From positions 35,510 to 71,766 of the forward strand of contig JACRPR010000017.1 in NCBI GenBank assembly GCA_016223105.1: a stretch of 36,257 nucleotides of DNA, read 5' to 3'. The position numbers were made by a program, and so were the translations under genes. Positions 8,857 through 16,400 of the stretch are shown one piece after another. How positions within the stretch are numbered: position 1 is the stretch's first letter; every line of letters starts with the position of its first letter. This DNA comes from Chloroflexota bacterium (lineage in GTDB: Bacteria > Chloroflexota > Anaerolineae > UBA4142). The notes beneath the pieces are model-generated. The model did no database searches, was not told the origin of the DNA, and saw nothing but the letters and a program-made list of their open reading frames with translations.

Positions 8857-11244
8857 CCGGACATACAACGCCTGATACTGCTTCCAATTCGCGTACACGA
8901 TTCGCACATAGAGCGCGGTTTCGCTGATGTCAATTTCTTCGACCGCGAGATCGAGATCGGCGCGTTGCCAATTTTTGATGCGCCCCGCGCCGGCATTGTA
9001 CGCCGCGAGCGCATAGATCGGTTCTTGAAATGTTTTGAGGTCTTGCGCGAAATACCACATGCCAAAGCGCACACTCACGAACGGCAGATACAATTGATCG
9101 AGTGTGTAATTTTTGACGCCCAATGCCTGCGCGATCCCTTTGCCGGTTGCGGGCATAATTTGCCCCAAGCCGCGCGCATCGGCGGACGAGGTAACCCAGG
9201 GATTGAAACTGCTCTCCTGGCGAATCAGCGCGAAATAGATCAGCGGGTCAACCTGGTTTTTCTGCGCTTCGGCAACAACCAGGTCGGCATAGTACGCCGG
9301 ATAACGCAGAGTCATTAACGCGCGCGGCGCGGGCGGCGCTCCCGCAGTCGTCGCGAGCCGCGCGAGTTTTTCCGCGCACTCGAGCGAAAGCGAAAATAAA
9401 TTATTGTCGCGAAAATACAGCGCGAGCGCGTACAGCGCGCGCGGATCATCCTGCTTCTCCGCGATCAGCGTGGCAAATTCGCGGCGTGCTTCGACCGTGC
9501 GATCCAAGCGCAACAATTCCGCACCGCGCCGGAAATTCAAATCATTGCGCGTTGCCGCATCCAACGTGGCGGCGACTTTCGAGTCGCCCTTGCTCCACGC
9601 CACGAGCCACTTTTCCAACTCCGCGCGCTCCGCGTCATTGTTCATCGCGTACCGCGCGAGATCGTAGATCGGATTTGGCTTGGTCGGCTTGAGCAATTCA
9701 CTCGCGCGCCAGGAATAGTACCCCGCGTTCAGCACGGCGGCTTGCGTCCAATAATTTTTCGCATCGGTCGCGAGCCCGCGCGTCTGCGCGGTCTTGCCGA
9801 GCCAGAAGAGCGCGCGCGCGTTGAAACTCGATTTCGGATATTCTTTCGTCAACGTTTGCCAGCGCGCGCTCGCGGTTTTGTAATCCTTGCCGATGTAATG
9901 CGAAAAACCCGCCCAGAACAATGCTTCGGGCGCGCGTTCGCGCGCAGGATATTTCGATTGCACATCCTCGTATAGATCGGCGGCTTCGCCGTACCGTTTC
10001 GCGCGGTCGAGCAAAATCGCCGCGCGCCAGAGCGCGTCATCCGCGAGCGCGTCATCGGGGAGCGCGGCGACGAATTTTTTATACACGGCGACCGCGTCGT
10101 CAATTTTTCCGATCGCGGCATACGCGGCGGCTTTGCCGAGATACGCGTCCGCGACGCGTTTATCTTTCGGAAACGATTTGATAATCGTGTCGTACGCGCC
10201 AATCGCCGACGAGTACGCGCCTTTGCCCGCGTGCGTGCGCGCGATCCAATAATGAATTTCGCCCGCGCGCGACGAGTCCGTTTTCAACTCGCGTTGAAAC
10301 GCCGCTAACGCGGCGTCCATTGCGCCCGCGTAAAAATCAATGACGCCGCGTTGAAAATCATCTACGGTCGCGCCGCGATTGATCAAATTGACGAGCGATT
10401 GATACGCCGCGTTGTGTTCGGGATATTTCAGCGCGTCGAGCCAGCGCGCAATCGCGAGTTCCGATTTATTCGCGGCGGCATACGCGTCGCCCGCGCGCTT
10501 GAGCAGATCGGCGCGCGTGCGCGCATCGGTCGCGAGCGCGAGCGCGGCATCGTAGCGTGGCGCGGCAAGACCAGGTTCGCCGCGCCCTTGATGCACGTCC
10601 GCGATTCGCAGTAGCACATTGATTCGCGCGCCGTTTGATAATGTCGTGTCTTGCAGAGCGCGGTCGTACTGCGCGAGCGCACCGGGCGTATCGCCCGCGA
10701 GCACCAGGACATCCGCCATCGTCGCGTCGGTATCGCCGATCAAGGTTTGCGACAAGCCGCGATAAATTCGCAATTGTTCGAGCGCGTTCGCGTAATCTTT
10801 TTTCGCGCGATACGCGTCCGCGAGCAAATAGCGCGCTTCGGGAATGTGCGCGCCGTTGGGATGCGCTTGCACGTACGCGACCAGGTTTGCAATCGCGCGC
10901 GTGTCATCGTTGTTCAACCAATACGCTTCGCCGAGCCGATACTGGGCTTCTTGTTGCAAACTTTGCCCTGAGCTTGTCGAAGGGTCCTGCGGAGGATTCG
11001 AGTTGAGCGTGAGTTGAAACGCGGCAAGCGCGCGCGCGTAATCGCCATTGCGCCGCGCGATCATTCCATCGGTGTACGGATTCGAACTGAACGCGGGCGT
11101 TGGGATTTCAGTCGGTTCGGCGATAGGTGTTGCGAGCGGAGTTGGAGTTTCGGTCGGAGACGATGTGGGCGACGGATCGGCAGATGGCGAACACGCGACG
11201 AGCAGGATGCACAGCGCGAGGAAAAACATAATTCGCTTTTGCAT
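8854..11244 (-). CDS. Lytic transglycosylase lipoprotein with TPR repeats
   Basis: 796 residues from the ATG at 11244. A lipoprotein signal ends LLVAC, followed by a Ser/Thr/Pro spacer. Then come many tetratricopeptide-type helical repeats, and a C-terminal SLT domain with the catalytic glutamate in IRQESSFNPW, then GLGQIMPATG and ALAAYNAGAGR. This is the layout of Slt70-like soluble transglycosylases that cut the glycan strands of murein outside the membrane. The frame stays open far upstream, but a consensus -10 box sits only eight bases before this ATG, which fixes the start. A short palindrome at 10966-10984 encodes PSTSSG inside the TPR region. The stop codon is provided by a repeat. Confidence 0.9.
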   Translation of the reverse strand: MQKRIMFFLALCILLVACSPSADPSPTSSPTETPTPLATPIAEPTEIPTPAFSSNPYTDGMIARRNGDYARALAAFQLTLNSNPPQDPSTSSGQSLQQEAQYRLGEAYWLNNDDTRAIANLVAYVQAHPNGAHIPEARYLLADAYRAKKDYANALEQLRIYRGLSQTLIGDTDATMADVLVLAGDTPGALAQYDRALQDTTLSNGARINVLLRIADVHQGRGEPGLAAPRYDAALALATDARTRADLLKRAGDAYAAANKSELAIARWLDALKYPEHNAAYQSLVNLINRGATVDDFQRGVIDFYAGAMDAALAAFQRELKTDSSRAGEIHYWIARTHAGKGAYSSAIGAYDTIIKSFPKDKRVADAYLGKAAAYAAIGKIDDAVAVYKKFVAALPDDALADDALWRAAILLDRAKRYGEAADLYEDVQSKYPARERAPEALFWAGFSHYIGKDYKTASARWQTLTKEYPKSSFNARALFWLGKTAQTRGLATDAKNYWTQAAVLNAGYYSWRASELLKPTKPNPIYDLARYAMNNDAERAELEKWLVAWSKGDSKVAATLDAATRNDLNFRRGAELLRLDRTVEARREFATLIAEKQDDPRALYALALYFRDNNLFSLSLECAEKLARLATTAGAPPAPRALMTLRYPAYYADLVVAEAQKNQVDPLIYFALIRQESSFNPWVTSSADARGLGQIMPATGKGIAQALGVKNYTLDQLYLPFVSVRFGMWYFAQDLKTFQEPIYALAAYNAGAGRIKNWQRADLDLAVEEIDISETALYVRIVYANWKQYQALYVR
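10966..10984. repeat. Intragenic palindrome encoding PSTSSG
   Basis: CCCTGAGCTTGTCGAAGGG: arms CCCT-GAG and CTTGTCGAAGGG form the well-known dispersed motif CCCTTCGACNNNCTCAGGG. It is in frame in the transglycosylase and reads DPSTSSGQ. A sister copy is in glycerate kinase at 18222-18240. Confidence 0.75.
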
Positions 11245-11251
11245 TGCGCGC

Positions 11252-11257
11252 ATTATA
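11252..11257 (-). promoter_or_regulatory. -10 box of the transglycosylase gene (leaderless)
   Basis: TATAAT on the minus strand, then seven bases to the ATG at 11244. Transcription would begin at about the start codon. The -35 region is poor (TTACCC at an 18-base spacing). Confidence 0.6.
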
Positions 11258-11311
11258 CCGCGAATCGGCGGGAATGGGTAATCGGGAAGCGGGACGCGCC
11301 AAATGGCGCGC

Positions 11312-11340
11312 TTGACAAACGCGCGGCATCGGCATAGAAT
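11312..11340 (+). promoter_or_regulatory. csoR promoter
   Basis: TTGACA (11312-11317), 17 bases, TAGAAT (11335-11340): near-consensus sigma-70 promoter. Predicted start near 11347, a few bases before the CsoR operator. Confidence 0.85.
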
Positions 11341-11352
11341 AGCCGCTAGACA

Positions 11353-11369
11353 CCCCCTCCGGTGGGGGG
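11353..11369. promoter_or_regulatory. CsoR operator
   Basis: CCCCC, six bases TCCGGT, GGGGGG: the 5-6-5 G-tract palindrome known for Cu(I)-responsive CsoR repressors. It overlaps the start of the csoR transcript, so apo-CsoR bound here should block its own operon and copper should relieve it. Confidence 0.82.
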
Positions 11370-11394
11370 TGGGGTAAGCAAACGAGGCAACGCA

Positions 11395-11673
11395 ATGGCT
11401 GAAATCAAAAAAGACGATCTGAAAAATCGCGCGCTCTCGATTCAAGGACACATAGGCGCAGTCGCGCGGATGATTGACGAGGACGCGTACTGCATTGATA
11501 TTATCAAACAGACGCAAGCCGTCCAAAAAGCAATCGAGAAACTCAACACCCTGTTGCTCGAACGCCATCTGGGTGGCTGTGTTACCTCCGCGCTCCGCGG
11601 CGACAAGCCCAAAGAACGCGAGCGTGTGCTGAAAGAATTGCTGGACGTATTTGAAACGACGGCGAAACTGTGA
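11395..11673 (+). CDS. csoR: Copper-sensing repressor CsoR
   Basis: A 92-residue all-helical repressor of the CsoR/RcnR family. The Cu(I) ligands C33, H58 and C62 are present in AYCIDIIKQ and ERHLGGC, the Cys-His-Cys pattern that separates CsoR from the nickel-sensing RcnR. Copper binding releases the protein from DNA. The ATG at 11395 is chosen because the family starts with a short MAEIKKDDL-like segment and GAGG lies upstream; a longer frame would run through the operator. A near-perfect promoter and G-tract operator precede it and a copper ATPase follows, so it regulates copper efflux and itself. Confidence 0.95.
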   Translation: MAEIKKDDLKNRALSIQGHIGAVARMIDEDAYCIDIIKQTQAVQKAIEKLNTLLLERHLGGCVTSALRGDKPKERERVLKELLDVFETTAKL

Positions 11674-11805
11674 ACAGTGAACAGTAAGTCCTTGTCCGAA
11701 AATAACTTGAACACTTTTTCAGGCAACCGCAAAAATGACTGTTTGAATGAGAAAATGCGACGCGCAAGAGTGGGCAACATAGAGTATCGTGTAGCAGAAT
11801 GCTCA
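11674..11805. other. AT-richer insert between csoR and the truncated copA
   Basis: About 130 bases of clearly lower GC than both neighbours, starting with a GTGAACAGTGAACAGT direct repeat. No gene is seen. It occupies the place where the first half of the first metal-binding domain of CopA should be encoded, so it may be the scar of an insertion or deletion. No complete insertion-sequence end pair is visible. Confidence 0.5.
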
Positions 11806-14261
11806 CGCACTCAGCCAACAAATTCGTTGAGCGTGCGACGGTGAATCTCGCGAACGAACGCGCGACCGTCGAGTTCGACGCGGAAAAAACGAACGTCGAA
11901 AAAATGGTCGCCGCCGTGCGCGATGTCGGTTACGATGTCGTCGTGGACAAGATCGTTCTGCCGATTGGCGGAATGACGTGCGCGAGTTGCGTGTATCATG
12001 TCGATCACGGTTTGCGCGCGGTGCCCGGTGTGTTGAACGTCAACGTCAATCTCGCGACCGAACGCGCGACCGTCGAGATGATTCCCGGCGCGGTAACGCT
12101 CGCCGATTTGAAACACGCGGTCGAAGATGTTGGCTACGAAGTGTTGGACCTTGGCGACGGTCAAGCCGGTTCGACCGAGCTGGTTGATCGCGAAGCGCAA
12201 GTGCGCGAGCAAGAACGTCAACGCGAGTGGCGCGATTTGATGATCGGCATTTTGTTCACCGCGCCGTTGTTCGCGCTTTCGATGACGCGCGACATTGTGC
12301 ACTCGCTAAAAATTCATGATTTCTTGCCCTGGTTGTTCGATTGGGGTGGTTTCAATTGGCTCTTGCTCGCGTTGACGACGCCGGTGCAATTGTACGTCGG
12401 TCGCTCGTACCATCGCGGCGCGTGGAAATCCGCGCGCGCGCTCGCGCCGAATATGGATTTGCTGATCTCGCTCGGCACGAACGCGGCGTACTGGTTCAGC
12501 GTGATCGTGTTGTTCGCGCCCTTGTTCGGATTCAAAATCGAATCGCATCTGTACTTTGAAAGCGCGGCGGTCATTATCACGCTGATCAAAGTCGGCAAGT
12601 ATCTCGAGGCGCGCGCGAAAGGGCAGACCTCCGAAGCGATCAAGAACTTGATGAAACTGCAAGCCAAGACCGCACGTGTCGAACGCGACGGTGCGGAGAT
12701 CGAAATTCCGGTGAGCGATGTGCGCGTCGGCGACATTGTGAGCGTGCGCCCCGGCGAAAAAATTCCGGTGGATGGCATCATTTTGTCCGGCGCGTCTTCG
12801 ATTGACGAAGCAATGATCACCGGCGAAAGTTTGCCGGTCGAAAAAACGATTGGCGATCCCGTGATTGGCGCGACGATCAACAAAGTCGGCGCGTTCAAAT
12901 TTCAAGCGCGCAAGGTCGGACGCGAAACCGCGCTCGCGCAGATCATCAAATTGGTCGAGGACGCGCAAGGATCGAAAGCGCCGATCCAACGCCTCGCGGA
13001 TCAAATCTCGGCGGTGTTTGTGCCAGCCGTCGTCGCGCTCGCGCTCGCAACGTTCGCGGTGTGGATGATTTTCGGACCGCAACCCGCGTTCAATATGGCG
13101 TTCGTCAATTTCGTCGCGGTGTTGATTATCGCGTGCCCGTGCGCGCTCGGTCTCGCGACGCCAACCGCGATTATGGTTGGCACTGGTAAGGGCGCGGAAA
13201 ACGGCGTGCTCATTCGCAGTGGCGGCGCGCTCGAAACCGCGCACAAAGTTACCGCGATCATTCTCGACAAAACCGGGACGCTCACGCGGGGCGCGCCAGC
13301 AGTAACGGACGTTGTGATTTCGGATTTCAAATTTCAAATTTCAGATTCGCGCGCCAAAGAAAAATCTGAAATCATAAATCTGCAATCTGAAATTCTTCGG
13401 CTGGTCGCCTCGGCGGAAAAAAATAGCGAGCATCCGCTTGGGCAAGCGATTGTCAAGCACGCGCAAGACGCCGGGTTAAAGTTGAGCGAGCCGGAAGAAT
13501 TTGGCGCGGTCGCGGGACACGGCATTCGCGCGCGTGTGGACGGGCGCGAGTTGTTGGTCGGCAACGCGAAACTGATGAGCGATTTCAACATCGCGCTCGA
13601 TGGCTTGACCGAACACGCGACGACGCTCGCGGACGCGGGCAAGACCGCGATGTTCGCGGCGATTAATGGGCATGCCGCCGGATTGATCGCGGTGGCGGAT
13701 ACGCTCAAACCCAATTCGCGCGCGGCGGTCGAAGCGTTGAAAAAACTGGGTCTCAAAGTGTATATGCTCACCGGCGACAATCCGCGCACGGCGGCGGCAA
13801 TCGCGCACCAGGTCGGCATCGAAAATGTTTTCGCACAAGTTCTGCCGCATCAAAAAGCGGACAAGGTGAAAGAATTGCAAGCCCAGGGCGAGATCGTCGC
13901 GATGGTTGGCGACGGCATCAACGATGCGCCCGCGCTCGCGCAAGCAAACACCGGCATCGCGATCGGCACCGGCACCGATGTCGCGATGCAAGCCGCCGAG
14001 ATCACATTGATCTCCGGCGATCTGCGCGGCGTCGTTACCGCGATCGCGTTGTCTAAGCAAACGATTCGCACGATCAAAGGTAATTTGTTCTGGGCGTTCT
14101 TTTACAACATCCTGGGAATCCCGGTCGCCGCGGGCGTGTTGTATCCGTTCTTTAGTTTGTTGTTGAATCCAATCATCGCCGCGGGCGCGATGGCATTCTC
14201 ATCCGTGTTCGTCGTAACCAACTCACTGCGCTTGCGCGGTTTCCGCGCGCCGGTGATTTGA
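11799..14261 (+). CDS. copA: Copper-exporting P1B-type ATPase CopA
   Basis: An 820-residue Cu(I) P-type ATPase. One complete heavy-metal-associated domain has GMTCASC at residues 58-64. Transmembrane segments follow, with TGES of the actuator domain near 341, the membrane CPC near 446, the phosphorylation motif DKTGTLT near 490, SEHPLG of the ATP-binding domain, and GDGINDAP near 703. It pumps Cu(I) out of the cytoplasm. Two oddities: the N-terminus begins in the middle of a further HMA domain ([12 protein letters not shown] to VRDVGYDVV) and lacks its CxxC half; and about 25 extra residues derived from a palindromic repeat interrupt the start of the P/N domain after residue 505. The start has no clear ribosome site. 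Confidence 0.93.
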   Translation: MLTHSANKFVERATVNLANERATVEFDAEKTNVEKMVAAVRDVGYDVVVDKIVLPIGGMTCASCVYHVDHGLRAVPGVLNVNVNLATERATVEMIPGAVTLADLKHAVEDVGYEVLDLGDGQAGSTELVDREAQVREQERQREWRDLMIGILFTAPLFALSMTRDIVHSLKIHDFLPWLFDWGGFNWLLLALTTPVQLYVGRSYHRGAWKSARALAPNMDLLISLGTNAAYWFSVIVLFAPLFGFKIESHLYFESAAVIITLIKVGKYLEARAKGQTSEAIKNLMKLQAKTARVERDGAEIEIPVSDVRVGDIVSVRPGEKIPVDGIILSGASSIDEAMITGESLPVEKTIGDPVIGATINKVGAFKFQARKVGRETALAQIIKLVEDAQGSKAPIQRLADQISAVFVPAVVALALATFAVWMIFGPQPAFNMAFVNFVAVLIIACPCALGLATPTAIMVGTGKGAENGVLIRSGGALETAHKVTAIILDKTGTLTRGAPAVTDVVISDFKFQISDSRAKEKSEIINLQSEILRLVASAEKNSEHPLGQAIVKHAQDAGLKLSEPEEFGAVAGHGIRARVDGRELLVGNAKLMSDFNIALDGLTEHATTLADAGKTAMFAAINGHAAGLIAVADTLKPNSRAAVEALKKLGLKVYMLTGDNPRTAAAIAHQVGIENVFAQVLPHQKADKVKELQAQGEIVAMVGDGINDAPALAQANTGIAIGTGTDVAMQAAEITLISGDLRGVVTAIALSKQTIRTIKGNLFWAFFYNILGIPVAAGVLYPFFSLLLNPIIAAGAMAFSSVFVVTNSLRLRGFRAPVI
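13316..13393. repeat. Palindromic repeat inserted in frame in copA
   Basis: A run of ATTTC/GATTTCAAATTTC units followed by AATCTGAAATC units; AATTTCAGATT (13337-13347) pairs with AATCTGAAAT (13363-13372). It is AT-rich against the surrounding gene and is translated as [18 protein letters not shown], a segment normally absent between the DKTGTLT block and LRLVASAEK of CopA. Confidence 0.7.
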
Positions 14262-14267
14262 TTTGTA

Positions 14268-14314
14268 GCGCGGGCGGCTCGCCCGCATTGAACCGGCGGG
14301 CGAGCCGCCCGCGC
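14268..14314. repeat. GC-rich perfect palindrome between copA and the DoxX gene
   Basis: Arms of 19 bp (GCGCGGGCGGCTCGCCCGC and its complement) with a 9-base loop. No T run follows, so it is an mRNA hairpin or a dispersed repeat rather than a terminator. The ribosome site GGAGATGA of the next gene follows. Confidence 0.75.
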
Positions 14315-14331
14315 CACAGATCGGAGATGAA

Positions 14332-14838
14332 ATGAAAAACGCGATGCGATTGTTCGACACAGTGGACGTTCGGCTCACAACATGGATGGCGCAGTACGGC
14401 ATTACACTTTTGCGAATCTCACTCGGCGTTATCTTTTTTTGGTTCGGCGTCCTAAAATTTTTTCCGGGTCTCAGCCCCGCGCAAGACCTGGCGACGCGCA
14501 CGATTAGCGTGATGACATTCGGGTTGATGCCGCCGAGCATTTCGATTCTACTGCTCGCGACCTGGGAATGTGTGATCGGACTGGGCTTGCTGTTCGGCAT
14601 CTTGCAACGCGCGACCTTGTTTTTGCTGTGGGCGCAAATGCTCGGCACACTGACGCCGATTCTGTTTTTTCCGAACGAAGTGTTTACCGCGATTCCGTAC
14701 GCGCCGACGCTCGAAGGGCAATACATCATCAAAAACCTGGTGTTGATCAGTGCGGGACTCGTGATCGGCGCGACGGTGCGCGGCGGTCAAGTGATCGCGG
14801 ATCCGCAAGCCGCGCGGCTGGCGCATCAAACTCGCTAA
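14332..14838 (+). CDS. DoxX/DUF417-like membrane protein
   Basis: A 168-residue protein with about four hydrophobic helices; ITLLRISLGVIFFWFGVLKF is the typical first helix of DoxX-like proteins, and TWECVIGLGLLFG follows. Family members are poorly characterised; some are linked to thiosulfate:quinone oxidoreduction, oxidative stress or detoxification at the membrane. GGAG lies six bases before the ATG. It lies 70 bases after copA across a strong palindrome and so is probably the third gene of the copper-responsive unit. No function specific to copper can be read from the sequence. Confidence 0.75.
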   Translation: MKNAMRLFDTVDVRLTTWMAQYGITLLRISLGVIFFWFGVLKFFPGLSPAQDLATRTISVMTFGLMPPSISILLLATWECVIGLGLLFGILQRATLFLLWAQMLGTLTPILFFPNEVFTAIPYAPTLEGQYIIKNLVLISAGLVIGATVRGGQVIADPQAARLAHQTR

Positions 14839-14842
14839 GAAA

Positions 14843-14929
14843 GTGTTTTGAAATTCAACGTGGTGCGGCTTTTCCAAGCCGCCAATGCGGGCTACGCTCT
14901 GCGAGCCCGCGCCACGAAATTCAAAACAC
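14843..14929. repeat. Three-stem palindromic repeat D
   Basis: Outer stem GTGTTTTGAAATTC (14843-14856) with its exact complement at 14916-14929, an inner GTGG/CCAC pair, and two internal hairpins (GCGGCTT-AAGCCGC and GCGGGCT-AGCCCGC). The whole can form a cruciform or a three-way mRNA structure. A sister copy is at 22601-22673. It fills the gap between the DoxX and DUF1330 genes. Confidence 0.75.
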
Positions 14930-14951
14930 GCGCTAAGACGAAGGAGAAAAA

Positions 14952-15242
14952 ATGTCCGCTTACGTTGTCGTGGAAGTTGATGTAACCGATCCGGTTCGCT
15001 ACGAAGAGTACAAAAAAATGGTGCCGCCGACGATTGCCCAGTACGATGGAAAATTTCTTGTGCGCGGCGGCGCGGTCGAAACACTCGAAGGCGGTTGGTC
15101 GCCGAAACGGTTTGTGATTTTAGAATTTCCGAATGCGGCGCGCGCGCAAGCGTGGTACGAATCGGCGGAGTATCGCCCCGCGCGTGATCTGCGGCAAAGC
15201 ACGTCGAATGGCAAAATGATTCTCGTCGAGGGCATCCGCTAG
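14952..15242 (+). CDS. DUF1330 family protein
   Basis: A 96-residue small dimeric alpha/beta-barrel type protein. The N-terminal AYVVVEVDVTDPVRYEEYKK, the middle VRGGAVETLEGGW and RFVILEFPNAARAQAWYES match DUF1330 along the whole length. The biochemical role of the family is unknown. AAGGAG is placed six bases before the ATG. The stop overlaps the GTG of the ferredoxin-like gene by one base, so the two are coupled. It is part of the run that starts with csoR. Confidence 0.88.
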   Translation: MSAYVVVEVDVTDPVRYEEYKKMVPPTIAQYDGKFLVRGGAVETLEGGWSPKRFVILEFPNAARAQAWYESAEYRPARDLRQSTSNGKMILVEGIR

Positions 15243-15478
15243 TGGCGCGTGTGCAAGTGTGTCAGCATTGCGGCGCGGCGCGCACATTCGTCGCGGCAAT
15301 CCGCGAGACCCAGGATCAGTACGGTGCGCGCGTCAATGTCGAATTCGTCGCGTGTCTCGACGAGTGCCACAATTTACCGGTGATCAAGGTGAACGGACAA
15401 TTGGTGTACGATGCGACGCCGCAGTTGATTCGCCACGCGATTGAGCGCGCGGTTGCACAAGAAATCCAAAATGGGTGA
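15242..15478 (+). CDS. Thioredoxin-like [2Fe-2S] or metal-binding protein
   Basis: A 78-residue protein starting with GTG that overlaps the previous stop. Cysteines C7 and C10 (VCQHCGA) and C38 and C42 (ACLDECHNLP) have the spacing of small thioredoxin-fold ferredoxins related to NuoE and DUF1636, followed by IKVNGQLVYDATP. It could carry a [2Fe-2S] cluster, or bind copper or zinc; the sequence does not decide. The CxxC separation is shorter than in classical thioredoxin-like ferredoxins, so metal binding is the safer wording. Its last eight bases overlap the start of the methyltransferase. Confidence 0.65.
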   Translation: MARVQVCQHCGAARTFVAAIRETQDQYGARVNVEFVACLDECHNLPVIKVNGQLVYDATPQLIRHAIERAVAQEIQNG

Positions 15479-16058
15479 AACGCTCGCGACGCTGTACGAT
15501 CCGCTGATCGCGCCGTTCGATCCGCTCGGCGTCCGCAAATGGCGCGCGTGGGTCGTGCGCGAGGCGCGCGGACGCGTGCTCGAGATCGGCATCGGCACCG
15601 GCTTGAATCTGAAACATTATCGCGCGGCGGAATCGATCGTGGCGATTGATCCGGATAGCGCATCGTTGCAACGCGCGCTGGCGAAACGCGACGGCGATCC
15701 GCGCGCGATCACGCTGTACCAATCGCGCGCGGAAGAGTTGCCGTTCGCGGATGAATCGTTTGACGCGGTCGTCGGCACGCTGACGTTTTGTTCGATTGGC
15801 GATCCGGCGCGCGCGTTAAGCGAAGCGCGCCGCGTGTTGAAACCCGGCGGAATGTTTCGCTTGATCGAACATGTGCGCGTCGAGAATCGCGTGATTGCCG
15901 GGTTGCAAGATTGGGCGACACCGTGGTGGAAAGAAATCGCCGGCAATTGTCATTTGAATCGCGACACGCGCGCGGAAATCGCGCGTGCCGGGTTTCAGAT
16001 TCGCGCGGTGCGAAAACATCTCGGCGGATTATTTATCGGAATTGACGCAATCAAGTAG
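15471..16058 (+). CDS. SAM-dependent class I methyltransferase
   Basis: A 195-residue UbiE/Methyltransf_11 type enzyme. Motif I is VLEIGIGTGLNLKHY, the acidic end of strand two is IVAIDPDS, and LPFADESFDAVVGTLTFCSI and RVLKPGGMFRLIEHVR are motifs IV and post-IV. The substrate is not known. The small, WWK-rich C-terminal part resembles methyltransferases of metalloid and small-molecule substrates, but this is weak. The ATG at 15471 is inside the previous gene (8-base overlap). Its stop TAG is the first base triplet of a short palindrome. Confidence 0.88.
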   Translation: MGETLATLYDPLIAPFDPLGVRKWRAWVVREARGRVLEIGIGTGLNLKHYRAAESIVAIDPDSASLQRALAKRDGDPRAITLYQSRAEELPFADESFDAVVGTLTFCSIGDPARALSEARRVLKPGGMFRLIEHVRVENRVIAGLQDWATPWWKEIAGNCHLNRDTRAEIARAGFQIRAVRKHLGGLFIGIDAIK

Positions 16059-16078
16059 GACAATTTTGAAAATTGTCC
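16056..16078. repeat. Short palindrome at the methyltransferase stop codon
   Basis: GGACAATTTT, G, AAAATTGTCC: perfect 10-bp arms, beginning with the TAG stop. Same family as 1979-2001. Confidence 0.72.
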
Positions 16079-16101
16079 AACAAATTCAACAGGAGGAAAA
16101 A

Positions 16102-16278
16102 ATGCAACACAAAGATCCCGTGTGCGGGATGACGGTCGAGGAAGCGACCGCCCAGTGGAAGTGGGACTATCAAGGCACGACGTACTATTTCTGCGGCAAG
16201 GGCTGTATGGTCGCGTTCCAAAAGGATCCGGAAAAGTTTCTCAAGAACGGACCGATGATCCACATGGAAAGCCACTAG
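16102..16278 (+). CDS. YHS-domain metal-binding protein
   Basis: A 58-residue YHS domain standing alone: DPVCGMTVEE, then YYFCGKGCMVAFQKDPEKF. The cysteines C8, C31 and C35 are the usual metal ligands of YHS/TRASH domains, which are found fused to the N-terminus of copper ATPases. AGGAGG lies five bases before the ATG. Its position at the end of a CsoR-controlled run suggests a small cytoplasmic copper or heavy-metal chaperone or sensor. A terminator follows 13 bases after the stop. Confidence 0.92.
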   Translation: MQHKDPVCGMTVEEATAQWKWDYQGTTYYFCGKGCMVAFQKDPEKFLKNGPMIHMESH

Positions 16279-16290
16279 TCCCGGCACGCC

Positions 16291-16328
16291 AAACCGCGCG
16301 CGGTCGAATGAGATCGCGCGCGGTTTTT
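16291..16328 (+). terminator. Intrinsic terminator closing the copper operon
   Basis: AAACCGCGCGCG (16291-16302) pairs with CGCGCGCGGTTT (16315-16326), followed by a T run. Confidence 0.88.
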
Positions 16329-16343
16329 GTTTCGCCAATTTGA

Positions 16344-16372
16344 TTGACGCATCGCACAACCGCGACTATAAT
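16344..16372 (+). promoter_or_regulatory. Promoter of the secreted protein gene
   Basis: TTGACG (16344-16349), 17 bases, TATAAT (16367-16372). Transcription should begin near 16379, leaving a leader of about 22 bases to the ATG at 16401. Confidence 0.85.
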
Positions 16373-16400
16373 CGTTTTACTTGAATGGGTGGAGGCAAGC

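Noticed and set aside
11245-11568. N-terminal extension of the transglycosylase up to 11568
   Set aside because: It would run antisense through csoR and its promoter. A -10 box and lipobox fix the start at 11244.
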